A stretch of 64,000 nt of DNA. Source: VAZQ01 sp035263865. Lineage in GTDB: Bacteria; Pseudomonadota; Alphaproteobacteria; Rhizobiales; Xanthobacteraceae. Below the pieces are notes generated by a model. That model did no database searches, was not told the DNA's origin, and saw only the letters and a list, made by a program, of their open reading frames with translations. The DNA lies in the NCBI GenBank assembly GCA_035263865.1, contig DATFQX010000301.1, positions 12,485 to 76,484 on the forward strand, written 5' to 3'. Of the stretch, positions 17,054-25,454 are shown piece after piece. The number at the start of each line of letters is the position of its first letter. Position 1 is the stretch's first letter. A program made the position numbers and the translations under genes.

Positions 17054-18184
17054 TCATTGCTTGTCGCGCAGACCCGCGCGTTGCAGGCGCGGCAGAACCT
17101 CGTCGCAGAAGAACGGAAGCTCATCGAGATAGTTGACGAGCGAGACCGCAACTCCAGTCAGGCCGGCTTTGCTGAGATCGATGAGCTGGCTCGCCACGTG
17201 ATCCGGGTCGCCCACAATGGGCAAGCCGCCCATGCCCTGCGCGTAGCCGCTGCGGATCTGCTGGAATTTTTCCGGCGGCGTGTTCTGAGCCGTGATGTTC
17301 TTGAGCGCGAGAATGTCGTCGACCGCTCTCCAATCGGCACGCTCGACAATCGAATAATGGAAATAGTCCTCGGCTTCCTTCTTGGTCGGCCTGCAGGTGA
17401 TGACTCCGACGGTATAGACGCCGAGCTCCCTGCCCCGCTGCCTGGCTTGACCTTTGGCCGTCGCAACCTTCTGCGCTGTCTCGTCGAGCGAGGTACGGGA
17501 CGCCTGAAGAAAGAACGCATCGCAGTTGTGGATCGCGAAGGCCTGTCCGACTGGAGAGGCGCCTGCGTTCATGATCAGCGGTCGCGAGCCGCCATAGGGC
17601 TTGGGCTTGCCGCGTATGCCCTTCATGTCGAGATACTTTCCGTGGAAGGCGAAATCTTCCTTGTCCGACCAGATCATCTTGATGACGTCGATCCATTCCT
17701 GCGCGTATTCGTAGCGCGCTTCGTGCTCGCGCTGCTTGACGCCGAACATCGTGAATTCGCCCTCGTTCCAGCCGACCACGATGTTGAGGCCAAAACGGCC
17801 TTCGCCGATATGGTCGGCGGTCACCATTTCCTTGGCGGCAATGATTGGATGAAACAGCGGCGCGTGCACCGTTCCGAACACGGTGACGCGCTTGGTCGAG
17901 GCGAGCAGGCCGGTCGCCCAGGTGATGGTTTCGAGCGTTGCACCCTGGTAGTCGGTGTCGCCGCCATAGCCCTTCCAGCGGCCGATCGGCAGGAGAAAGT
18001 CGATGCCGGCGTCATCGGCCATCCGCGCCAGCTTAAGATTGTCCGCCCAACTCCCCGACCAGCGCTCGGGGACGAGCGTGACCGCCCGGCCCGACGAGCA
18101 GTTCGCGCCGAACAAGCCGATCTTGAGCTTGTTCGCGTTGTACATCGCCATGCGATCTTGCCGGGACGAAGCGGGAGCGAGCAC
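17054..18184 (-). CDS. LLM-class FMNH2-dependent monooxygenase
   Basis: 376 residues if started at GTG 18184, where AAGGAG lies upstream at ideal spacing; ATG at 18151 or 18145 are the alternatives and have no ribosome site. The product contains VPERWSGSWADNLKLARMADDAGIDFLLPIGRW (in parts), HAPLFHPIIAAKEMVTADHIG, and GLNIVVGWNEGEF, hallmarks of the luciferase-like oxygenases related to dimethylsulfone/alkanesulfonate monooxygenases and RutA. It needs FMNH2 from a reductase encoded elsewhere. Its position between two Bug receptors suggests degradation of the compound they capture, an inference. Confidence 0.88.
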   Translation of the reverse strand: MLAPASSRQDRMAMYNANKLKIGLFGANCSSGRAVTLVPERWSGSWADNLKLARMADDAGIDFLLPIGRWKGYGGDTDYQGATLETITWATGLLASTKRVTVFGTVHAPLFHPIIAAKEMVTADHIGEGRFGLNIVVGWNEGEFTMFGVKQREHEARYEYAQEWIDVIKMIWSDKEDFAFHGKYLDMKGIRGKPKPYGGSRPLIMNAGASPVGQAFAIHNCDAFFLQASRTSLDETAQKVATAKGQARQRGRELGVYTVGVITCRPTKKEAEDYFHYSIVERADWRAVDDILALKNITAQNTPPEKFQQIRSGYAQGMGGLPIVGDPDHVASQLIDLSKAGLTGVAVSLVNYLDELPFFCDEVLPRLQRAGLRDKQ

Positions 18185-18327
18185 GGTCGTCTCCTTCGGG
18201 AGGGCGAGTGCAAACGAGGCTAGCGTATGGACAGAGGATTTTGAATGGGAGGCCCGCATTCGCCGATTGCCTTGCAAAAGCGCACCGGTGAGAATTGCCG
18301 AAAAAAGGCTGCGTGCGAGAAGGTCTC

Positions 18328-19305
18328 ATGACCCGTCGTGCAATCGCGCTGGCAATTACGGCGGCGTTGGTGATCGCAACCGCCGCGGCGCAAGAACGCC
18401 CCGAGGCCTTCCCCACGCGGCCGGTCAAAATCGTCGTCCCGTTCCCGCCGGGCGGGCCGACCGACATCCTCGCGCGCGTCATCGCGCAACGGCTAAGCGA
18501 GATCTGGGGACAGCCGGTGGTGGTCGAAAATCAACCTGGCGCCAATACCGCGATTGCCGCAGCGCGCGTCGCTAAAACGCCGGCCGACGGCTACACGCTG
18601 CTGGCGGCAATGGATGTCACACTGGTGCTCAATCCGCTCGCGACCAGCAATCTCTCTTATGACCCGCTCAAGGACTTTGCGCCGATCACGCTCGCATCCA
18701 AGAACACGTCGCTCCTGAGCGTGCGCGCCGAAGATGGCCCGAAGACCGTCAAGGAGCTGATCGCACGCGCCAAGGCAAATCCCGGCAAGCTCAACTATGG
18801 CGCGGGGATCATCACTACACGGCTCGCCGGCTATCTGTTCAACCGCGAGGCCGGCCTCGACGTGCAATACATTCCGTTCAACGGCAGCGCACCGACGGTA
18901 CAGGGTCTCCTGACCGGCGCCGTCGATTACATCATCGACGGCGCGGCCACGAGCCTTCCCCTCATCCACAGCGGCAAGTTACGCGCGCTCGCCAAGCTCA
19001 ACAGCCGGCCGTTGCCAGCCTTGCCGGAGGTGCGGCCGCTCGCGGTCGAAGCCGGTATTCCGGCGCTCGATGATATCTCGACCTGGATCGGGCTCGTGGC
19101 GCCTGCCGGCACCTCACGCACGGTCATCGACAAGATTCAGCATGAAGTCGTCAGGATGTACGCCGATCCCGTCATTGCCGAGAGACTTGAGAGGGCGGGG
19201 ATCACCGCGGTCAGCAGCACGCCCGAAGAATTCGACGCTTTCGTGCGCAAAGAGCTGGACCGGTGGGGCCAAGTGTTCAAAGAAAGTGGAATAAGGCTGA
19301 ATTGA
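18328..19305 (+). CDS. Bug/TctC-family periplasmic solute receptor
   Basis: 325 residues from ATG 18328 (MTRRAIALAITAALVIATAAA signal peptide; GAAGG just upstream). Bug motifs: VKIVVPFPPGGPTDILARVI, VVVENQPGANTAIAA, ADGYTLLAAMD, DPLKDFAPITLA, and the C-terminal TPEEFDAFVRKELDRWGQVFK. Paralogue of the gene at 16029 (same LLAAMD...NPLA and YDPLKDF blocks). Orphan, ligand unknown. Confidence 0.93.
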   Translation: MTRRAIALAITAALVIATAAAQERPEAFPTRPVKIVVPFPPGGPTDILARVIAQRLSEIWGQPVVVENQPGANTAIAAARVAKTPADGYTLLAAMDVTLVLNPLATSNLSYDPLKDFAPITLASKNTSLLSVRAEDGPKTVKELIARAKANPGKLNYGAGIITTRLAGYLFNREAGLDVQYIPFNGSAPTVQGLLTGAVDYIIDGAATSLPLIHSGKLRALAKLNSRPLPALPEVRPLAVEAGIPALDDISTWIGLVAPAGTSRTVIDKIQHEVVRMYADPVIAERLERAGITAVSSTPEEFDAFVRKELDRWGQVFKESGIRLN

Positions 19306-19314
19306 GGGGCGCCG

Positions 19315-20022
19315 CTATTCCAAGTGCACGCCAAAATCTTCTCGAAAGATGCGCTGCCCTTTCGGGGTGATGGCGACCGCGCGGCTCGCGGGGATGCGAC
19401 GAATCCAGCCATTCTGGAAGCTGTGGGCGCAGAGTGCTGCCCCGACTGCGCCCGCCAAATGCGGTCGCCGCTCGCTCCAATCGAGACAGGGCCGGCAGAG
19501 GACGCGCGAGGCGCGCTTACCGCGCCGTGCCAACAAGGCATCAACATCGATTCCCATTCGGTTGAGGAGTTGGATGCCGGCGTCGGTTACCAATCCCGCA
19601 TCGCTCGCCAGCTCAGCGTAGCCACCTGCCACGAGGGCATCTGCGAGCGCAACGCCGAGACGGCCGGCAAGATGGTCGTAGCACGTTCGCGCCGTTCTGA
19701 GGGCTACGTCTCTGGGACCGACAAAGAGCGGTCGCTTACCCTCCAAGCCGGATGCGACTTGCATGATGCTTTCGATCATCTGTGCGACCGCTTGCGACGC
19801 GAGGCGGTAGTAGCGATGCCGGCCTTGTTTCTCCAGGCTGAGAAGGCCGACCGCAGCCATACGCGTCAGGTGACCGCTTGCGGTCTGCGGCGTGACACGG
19901 CCGACCTGCGCCAGCTCTGAGGCTGTCAGCGCACGTCCGTCCATTAGCGCATGGAGCATTCCCGCACGTGCGGGGTCGCCCACAAGCGACGCGACCGTGG
20001 CAAACATCGCATAGCTCGCCAT
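19315..20022 (-). CDS. ArsR-family winged-helix regulator with long C-terminal domain
   Basis: 235 residues. The N-terminal 90 contain the wHTH (RAGMLHALMDGRALTASELAQV, then TPQTASGHLTRMAAVGLLS and a wing with GRHRYYRLA). The remaining 145 residues form a regulatory domain with Cys residues at CYDHLAG, VLCRPCLDW and ALC that could bind a ligand or metal. It is divergent from the MFS carrier (104 bases between their starts), a layout that usually means it represses or controls the pump. No clear operator palindrome is visible in the gap. Confidence 0.85.
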   Translation of the reverse strand: MASYAMFATVASLVGDPARAGMLHALMDGRALTASELAQVGRVTPQTASGHLTRMAAVGLLSLEKQGRHRYYRLASQAVAQMIESIMQVASGLEGKRPLFVGPRDVALRTARTCYDHLAGRLGVALADALVAGGYAELASDAGLVTDAGIQLLNRMGIDVDALLARRGKRASRVLCRPCLDWSERRPHLAGAVGAALCAHSFQNGWIRRIPASRAVAITPKGQRIFREDFGVHLE

Positions 20023-20125
20023 TGCTGAACTCCCAAATAGGCCATCCGTACCCTACACCGCTCCTCGACCTGATGCTTCGGTCATTACCGTAACGTGGCT
20101 CGGCGCATTGGAGCACAATGCCCGC

Positions 20126-21418
20126 ATGACAACCACGCAGACCGCTGGCAGCACGTTCTATGGATGGTGGATGGTCGGCGCTGCCTTCGTTCTCGCTCTC
20201 TTCGGTTGGGGAATGGGGTTCTATGGGCCGCCCGTCTATCTGAGCGCTGTCCACGAGACAACGGGATGGCCAGTGGCCCTGATATCCACGGCGGTTACCG
20301 TGCATTTTCTTATCGGCGCCGCTGTGGGAGCCAATCTGCCGGCTTTTTACCGACGCTTTGGTGCTTCGGCGGTGACGAAGGCAGCGGCTCTCTCGCTCGC
20401 GCTCGGCACGCTCGGCTGGGCTATCGCGAATACACGCTGGCAGCTGTTCGCGGCCGCGCTGCTCAGCGGAGCGGGTTGGGGCGCAATGAGCGCCGTAGCG
20501 GTCAACGCGATCGTGTCGCCCTGGTTCGTGCGCGGACGACCGGCCGCGCTCGCAGTGGCTTACAACGGTGGGAGTATCGGCGGCGTCATTTTCTCGCCGC
20601 TCTGGGTGGCCGCGATCGATCGGTTGGGATTTCCGATCGCAACGATGTTGATCGGCTCAATCATGGCCGCCGTGATGTGGGTTCTCGCCGAAGAACTCTT
20701 GTCCCGCACTCCGCAGCGGATGGGTTTGGCGCCCGACGGCAACGCGCCCGGCGCGCTCCCGATCCGCTTCACTCAAGCTGTTGCGAACCCACGCTCTGGG
20801 TTGCTGCTCTGGAGCGATATCGCATTCCTGACGCTTGCCGCCGGAATGGCATTGGGACTGTTCGCGCAGATTGGCCTGGTCGCGCATCTGTTCTCGCTCA
20901 TGGCGCCCGTACTGGGCGCGCAACAGGCGGGCGTGGCGATGGGGCTGGCAACAGCTTTGGCAATTGCCGGCCGTACGCTGGTTGGCTGGATCATCCCGCT
21001 CGGGGTCGACCGGCGGTTGGTGGCATGTGCAAGTTGCGCCGTGCAGATGATCGGGTCCATGGCTTTCATTGCTGCGGCGGGCTCGAGCATTCCGCTGCTG
21101 TGGCTTGGGATCGCCTTGTTCGGCATCGGCTTCGGCAATTCGACGTCATTGCCGCCAGTCATTGCGCAGGTCGAGTTCGTCGACGAGGACGTGCCGCGGG
21201 TGGTCGCCCTCATCGTCGCGATCTCTCAGTGCGCCTACGCCTTCGCGCCGGCCGCCTTCGGTGTGATCAGGAGCTTTACGCTGCATGCCGAAGGCGCCAC
21301 CTCCGGCACGGCTCCACAGCTGTTTGCTGCCGCCGCGCTTGCGCAAGGACTCGCTATCGCCGCCTTTGCGGTGGGGCGGCGTCGACGGTCAGTCACCGCT
21401 GTTCCGCTTCGGAACTAG
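20126..21418 (+). CDS. Major facilitator superfamily transporter
   Basis: 430 residues from ATG 20126 (start MTTTQTAGSTFYGWW), twelve predicted membrane segments. The GFYGPPVYLSAVHETTGW loop and the cytoplasmic AYNGGSIGGVIFSPLWVA segment resemble the oxalate/formate- and monocarboxylate-type MFS group (MFS_1). It is likely an efflux or uptake carrier for an organic acid or drug; the substrate is not readable. Probably controlled by the divergent ArsR-type gene. Confidence 0.85.
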   Translation: MTTTQTAGSTFYGWWMVGAAFVLALFGWGMGFYGPPVYLSAVHETTGWPVALISTAVTVHFLIGAAVGANLPAFYRRFGASAVTKAAALSLALGTLGWAIANTRWQLFAAALLSGAGWGAMSAVAVNAIVSPWFVRGRPAALAVAYNGGSIGGVIFSPLWVAAIDRLGFPIATMLIGSIMAAVMWVLAEELLSRTPQRMGLAPDGNAPGALPIRFTQAVANPRSGLLLWSDIAFLTLAAGMALGLFAQIGLVAHLFSLMAPVLGAQQAGVAMGLATALAIAGRTLVGWIIPLGVDRRLVACASCAVQMIGSMAFIAAAGSSIPLLWLGIALFGIGFGNSTSLPPVIAQVEFVDEDVPRVVALIVAISQCAYAFAPAAFGVIRSFTLHAEGATSGTAPQLFAAAALAQGLAIAAFAVGRRRRSVTAVPLRN

Positions 21419-21571
21419 CCCTGAATTCGCAGCTTCCGAGCTATGGGAATCGTCAAATTTCGAAGAAGAACCAGTAGCTTAATGTATGCATAAAACGCAT
21501 ATCTGCGGCGCAACATGCGGTCTAATGCACTGCACAATGGAACCCTATTTTACGTTCGAAGTTTGAAAAAG

Positions 21572-21586
21572 CCCGGCTTAGCCGGG
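21572..21586 (+). promoter_or_regulatory. Leader hairpin touching the ribosome site of the DUF1127 gene
   Basis: CCCGGC (21572-21577), loop TTA, GCCGGG (21581-21586). The last G's of the stem merge into the purine-rich ribosome-binding stretch GGGAGGAAAGG (from 21584) that serves the ATG at 21602. Folding would partly mask it, so this could modulate translation, for example with temperature. Only the sequence geometry is seen. Confidence 0.45.
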
Positions 21587-21601
21587 AGGAAAGGCAAGAC
21601 A

Positions 21602-21763
21602 ATGTTAGTCGCAATCGTGAACTTCCTCCGCGCTTGGCGCCGCTACAACCAGAGCCTGAGGGAACTCTATCAGCTCGGCGACCGCGAGCTGGCCGATATC
21701 GGCATCACGCGGTCGGACATCCCGCGCATCGCGTGGGATAGCGCTCAGCGCGTAAGCTCATAA
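21602..21763 (+). CDS. DUF1127 (YjiS-like) small protein
   Basis: 53 residues. The C-terminal half, RELYQLGDRELADIGITRSDIPRIAW, is the diagnostic DUF1127 helix-turn sequence; the N-terminus MLVAIVNFLRAWRRYNQS is an amphipathic helix. DUF1127 proteins of alphaproteobacteria bind RNA-degradosome or metabolic partners in some species and respond to stress. ATG at 21602 follows a strong GGAGGAAAGG leader that also forms a hairpin. A terminator-like hairpin follows. Confidence 0.92.
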   Translation: MLVAIVNFLRAWRRYNQSLRELYQLGDRELADIGITRSDIPRIAWDSAQRVSS

Positions 21764-21772
21764 ATCCACGCA

Positions 21773-21792
21773 GCGCCCGCGTTTGCGGGCGC
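21773..21792 (+). terminator. Rho-independent-type terminator after DUF1127
   Basis: GCGCCCGC (21773-21780), loop GTTT, GCGGGCGC (21785-21792), then TCGTTTCC. A perfect 8-bp GC stem nine bases past the stop; the T-tract is weak but present. Confidence 0.65.
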
Positions 21793-21825
21793 TCGTTTCC
21801 CCATCCGCAAATAACCGGCAACGAG

Positions 21826-21996
21826 ATGATCTTTCTTACAATTTTTTGGACGGCATTCACTCCGTTCCTCATGGTGATACTGGCGCTCGTCGGCAGGGTC
21901 GTTATGAGCACCTTGCGGAATCTACGATCTGAGGGACGCCCGTTGCAGGCGCTCGTTAGGACAAACCAGCCCACTCGGCGGCAAAAAAGCGCGTAA
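21826..21996 (+). CDS. Possible small membrane peptide (56 aa)
   Basis: ATG 21826 opens a 56-codon frame: MIFLTIFWTAFTPFLMVILALVGRVVM, one probable transmembrane helix, then a basic tail (RRQKSA). It is bounded by hairpins on both sides (21773-21792 and 22022-22047). The ribosome site is weak and no relatives are recognised, so it could be chance. Confidence 0.4.
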   Translation: MIFLTIFWTAFTPFLMVILALVGRVVMSTLRNLRSEGRPLQALVRTNQPTRRQKSA

Positions 21997-22021
21997 AGAC
22001 AGCCATCCAATATCGACCTGC

Positions 22022-22047
22022 CAGGCGCCACCTTCAGGTGGCGCCTG
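22022..22047 (+). terminator. Hairpin terminator before trmFO
   Basis: Perfect 11-bp stem CAGGCGCCACC (22022-22032) / GGTGGCGCCTG (22037-22047), loop TTCA, followed by CATTG. It would isolate trmFO from upstream transcription. Confidence 0.6.
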
Positions 22048-22084
22048 CATTGTCGCCTCGTCGGGACAGGAATAATTTCTGTCC

Positions 22085-23515
22085 ATGGCTGACGAGGCGT
22101 CGCTAGCAGTGCACGTGATCGGCGGCGGGCTTGCCGGAGCCGAGGCGGCTTGGCAGCTCGCTGCGAGCGCTGTTCCCGTCGTGCTCCATGAGATGCGCCC
22201 GCTGCGCACGACTGCGGCCCACAAGACTTCCGCGCTTGCCGAATTGGTCTGCTCCAACTCGTTCCGCTCCGACGACAAAGAACTCAACGCCGTCGGGCTC
22301 CTGCATGAGGAAATGCGCCGCCTGGGCTCGCTCGTCATGCGCATGGCCGACGCCAATCAGGTGCCGGCCGGCATCGCCTTGGCCGTCGACCGCGAGGGCT
22401 TTGCCGCAGCTGTGACCGCGGCGCTCGCGGCGCAGCCGCTGATCGACATCCGCCGCGAAGAGATCGCAAGCATACCGCCCGCCGACTGGGACAGCGTCAT
22501 TATCGCGACCGGACCGCTCACCTCGCCGGCGCTCGCCGAGGCGATTGCGACGCTCACGGGCGAGGACGCGCTTTCCTTCTTTGATGCCATCGCCCCGATC
22601 GTTCACCGCGATACGATCGATATGTCACGCGCCTGGCTGCAGTCGCGCTATGACAAGGCGGGACCCGGCGGCTCCGCCGCCGCTTACATCAATTGTCCGC
22701 TCACACGCGAACAATACGACGCGTTCGTTGACGCCTTGCTCGCAGGCGAGAAGGTCGCCTTTCACGACTGGGAGACGCCCTATTTCGACGGCTGCTTGCC
22801 AATCGAGGTGATGGCGGAGCGCGGCCGCGATACGCTGCGCCACGGTCCGATGAAGCCATTTGGCCTCACCGACCCGCATGCACCAGACGTAAAGCCCTAC
22901 GCTGTCGTTCAGCTGCGCCAGGACAACCGGCTCGGCAGCCTCTTCAACATGGTGGGGTTCCAGACCAAGCTCAAACACGGCGAGCAGACGCGCATCTTCC
23001 GAACCATTCCCGGCCTCGAGCGCGCCGAGTTCGCGCGTCTCGGCGGCCTTCACCGGAATACCTTCCTCAACGCGCCGAAGCTGCTCGACGGCACATTACG
23101 GCTCAGGGCGCAGCTGCGTCTGCGCTTTGCCGGCCAGATCACCGGTTGCGAGGGCTACGTCGAATCCGCCGCCATGGGACTCCTCGCCGGCCGCTTCGCC
23201 GCCGCCGAACGGCTCGGCCGATTCCTCGCGCCGCCACCTCCGACGACCGCGCACGGCGCCTTGCTTGCACATATCACCGGCGGCCACATGGACAGCACCG
23301 GCAGCGCGCAGCCGGCGCAGGCGCGCTCCTATCAGCCCATGAATGTCAATTTCGGTTTGTTTCCGCCCCTCGCCCATGCCCTCAAGGGTGAAGGTGGCGC
23401 GCGCCTTCGCGGGAGCGAAAAAGTGCTCGCGAAGAAACGCGCGATCACGCGGCGCGCGCTTGCGGATCTCGAGCGCTGGATCGTCGGCGACGAGCGCGCC
23501 GTGGCGGCGGAATAA
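22085..23515 (+). CDS. trmFO: Folate/FAD-dependent tRNA m5U54 methyltransferase
   Basis: 476 residues. N-terminal FAD site VIGGGLAGAEAAW (about 10-22), then LHEMRP and LVCSNSFRSDD (about 53-63, with the Cys known as catalytic in TrmFO), and the later GGHMDSTGSAQPAQARSYQPMN region. It methylates U54 of tRNA using methylene-THF. Start ATG 22085 after GGAATAATTT; no strong ribosome site. Its stop (TAA) shares one base with the next gene's ATG, so the two are translationally coupled. Confidence 0.96.
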   Translation: MADEASLAVHVIGGGLAGAEAAWQLAASAVPVVLHEMRPLRTTAAHKTSALAELVCSNSFRSDDKELNAVGLLHEEMRRLGSLVMRMADANQVPAGIALAVDREGFAAAVTAALAAQPLIDIRREEIASIPPADWDSVIIATGPLTSPALAEAIATLTGEDALSFFDAIAPIVHRDTIDMSRAWLQSRYDKAGPGGSAAAYINCPLTREQYDAFVDALLAGEKVAFHDWETPYFDGCLPIEVMAERGRDTLRHGPMKPFGLTDPHAPDVKPYAVVQLRQDNRLGSLFNMVGFQTKLKHGEQTRIFRTIPGLERAEFARLGGLHRNTFLNAPKLLDGTLRLRAQLRLRFAGQITGCEGYVESAAMGLLAGRFAAAERLGRFLAPPPPTTAHGALLAHITGGHMDSTGSAQPAQARSYQPMNVNFGLFPPLAHALKGEGGARLRGSEKVLAKKRAITRRALADLERWIVGDERAVAAE

Positions 23516-24582
23516 TGAGCTTGCCGCGCGAGATCACCGAGCACTGGAAATCGAGCGTGGTGCTCAAGCGCGACCTTTTTTCGACCATCGAACGGGGGCG
23601 GTTCGCTACGCCTGCCGGAGAAATCGAGGCGGTGCTGCGTCGGATCGACGAAGTGCCGTGGTGGTCTCTCGGTTTGGCGCGCCATCTGTTTGCCCGCGAG
23701 CGGCGCGCGCTCGCCATCGCTGGCGAGCTCGGGGTTGCGCCGCCGCTCCTGTTCGCCGGTCACAATGCGCTGATCCGCGGCTGGATGGATGGGTTGCCGC
23801 TGCATATTGCGAAACCGCACGGCGAGCGCAGCTACTTTCGCTCTGCCAAGGCCGCGTTACGGAAGCTGCATCGTGCCGGCATCTGCCACAATGATCTAGC
23901 CAAAGAACAGAACTGGCTGCGCGGACGCGACGGGCGCGCCTATCTCACCGATTTCCAGCTTGCCGCTCGCTTCTCGCGCCGCTCTTGGCTCTTCCGTATC
24001 GCCGCCTATGAGGACCTACGCCACCTACTCAAGCACAAGCGGCGCTATGTGCCCGATGCTCTCACCTGCGCCGAGCGGCGCGTACTCGCGAAGAAAAGCC
24101 TGTTGACCCGCCTCTGGATGGCGACTGGCAAGAAGCTCTATTACGCGATCACCCGCGATGTGCTCCACGTTGCAGATCGCGAGGGAGGCGGCACCCGTCT
24201 CATCCATGACGCGCCTCGCATCGCCGCTCGGCTCAAGGCGCACCCGCAGGTGCGCGAGGCGGTCGTTGTCCCCTTCCCCGATCGCCGGGCCGGAACCGGC
24301 CTCTACGCCTTCGTCGAAGGCGATTCGGGGCTCACCGAGCGCGGTTTGCGCGAATTCCTCGCCGCCGAGAATGCTTCGCTTCCGAGATTGCCCGAGCACC
24401 TACAGGTGACATCGGCTTTGCCCCGCGCTGCATCGGGGAAAGTACGCAGCGAAATCCTCGAGCTCGTTGCCACGAATCAGGTCGATTTGATCGACTCGCT
24501 CATCGCCAACGACGATGAGCGCAGCCTGGTCGCGCAAATCCTCGCCGATCGGCGCAACCTGCGCGACCGCTTCGCCTTCTAG
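23515..24582 (+). CDS. Protein-kinase-like domain fused to an ANL (AMP-ligase) C-terminal domain
   Basis: 355 residues. The N-terminal about 220 residues are kinase-like: the catalytic loop HRAGICHNDLAKEQNWL (HND in place of HRD, Asn retained) and the metal-binding LTDFQLAARF (DFQ in place of DFG); no glycine-rich loop is obvious. Residues about 240-330 look like the C-terminal mobile domain of acyl-CoA/AMP-ligases: AHPQVREAVVVPFPDRRAGTGLYAFVEG and the hinge/lysine signature LPRAASGKVRSEIL. The large ligase N-domain is missing. It overlaps trmFO by one base. Substrates are unknown; activity not demonstrated. Confidence 0.7.
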   Translation: MSLPREITEHWKSSVVLKRDLFSTIERGRFATPAGEIEAVLRRIDEVPWWSLGLARHLFARERRALAIAGELGVAPPLLFAGHNALIRGWMDGLPLHIAKPHGERSYFRSAKAALRKLHRAGICHNDLAKEQNWLRGRDGRAYLTDFQLAARFSRRSWLFRIAAYEDLRHLLKHKRRYVPDALTCAERRVLAKKSLLTRLWMATGKKLYYAITRDVLHVADREGGGTRLIHDAPRIAARLKAHPQVREAVVVPFPDRRAGTGLYAFVEGDSGLTERGLREFLAAENASLPRLPEHLQVTSALPRAASGKVRSEILELVATNQVDLIDSLIANDDERSLVAQILADRRNLRDRFAF

Positions 24583-24583
24583 C

Positions 24584-25426
24584 TCAGCGGAAAATGTGAC
24601 GCGGCCGCTTGGCCGCGCGCCAGATGATCAGCTGTCGCCGCCACGGTGCGAGTTCAACCGGCGTGAACGGGTCGTAGCCGCGCCGCTCCATGCGCGCGAG
24701 CATCGGCCCCGCGAGCGCGACCGGCAGCAACGCGGGCATGACCGCGGCCGGCGCGGCCGCAAGAAGCCTTTGTGCCTCGCCCAGATGCTGGCGGGCGTGC
24801 GCCCGCAACTCGGCGAGTGCCGCGCGCAACTGCGGCGTCGCCTGCCCTCCCGCGACGTCCTCGGGGGTTGCTCCATGGCGCGTCAGGATATCGAGTGGCA
24901 CGAAGAGTTGGCCGCGCGCGGCGTGGATCGCAAATGCCGCGAGCAGCCCGGCAATGGCGTGGGCGAGGCCCGCATGGCGGGTTAGCGCGCCGGTATCGAT
25001 GCCGGCGAGAATTCGTGTCGCGAGCACGATAAGCCCCGCCGATGCGCCCTCCGCATACGTTTCAAAATCGACCAGGCTGCGCATCGGCTCGTCGTAGAGA
25101 TCGAACCTGCGCGCCTCGAGCAAGGTCTGAAATGGCTCCAGCGGCAGCTGATAGCGCGCGATGGTTGCGAGCAGCACCGCCGCGACCGGATGGCCCTCGC
25201 CGCGGCCCTCGAGCGCGTCGCTCCACCATTGCAACCGGATCTCCCCCGCCAGCGCCTCGTGCGCCACCTCGCGCACGCGGGCGATTTCCAGATTGAACGC
25301 GTAGAGCGCAAGAAGCGCGTTGCGATGCTCGGCGGGAGCAAACAAGGTGGTGAGAAAGCGGTCCTTGTCTGCCGCCCGGACGAGCCCCTCGCAATGGGCA
25401 AATGCATCCTGCATCGGGCTCCACAC
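24584..25426 (-). CDS. Squalene/phytoene synthase family protein (NDUFAF6-like)
   Basis: 280 residues with the isoprenyl-synthase fold signature: DKDRFLTTLF near the N-terminus, FNLEIARVREVA (about 44), QWWSDAL and DLYDEPMRSL (first DxxxD-like motif, about 108-117) but no matching second DxxxD motif (GQLFVPLDILTRHG is at its place). It therefore more closely resembles the complex I assembly factor/'phytoene synthase family' group than a true carotenoid enzyme. In the same direction as secF, 28 bases after it. Confidence 0.8.
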   Translation of the reverse strand: MWSPMQDAFAHCEGLVRAADKDRFLTTLFAPAEHRNALLALYAFNLEIARVREVAHEALAGEIRLQWWSDALEGRGEGHPVAAVLLATIARYQLPLEPFQTLLEARRFDLYDEPMRSLVDFETYAEGASAGLIVLATRILAGIDTGALTRHAGLAHAIAGLLAAFAIHAARGQLFVPLDILTRHGATPEDVAGGQATPQLRAALAELRAHARQHLGEAQRLLAAAPAAVMPALLPVALAGPMLARMERRGYDPFTPVELAPWRRQLIIWRAAKRPRHIFR

Positions 25427-25454
25427 GGTGCGCCTAAGGGCGCACCTCGAGCTA

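Noticed and set aside
20095..21477. 460-codon frame overlapping the MFS gene on the same strand
   Set aside because: The alternative frame has no membrane segments, whereas the annotated frame shows the MFS pattern.
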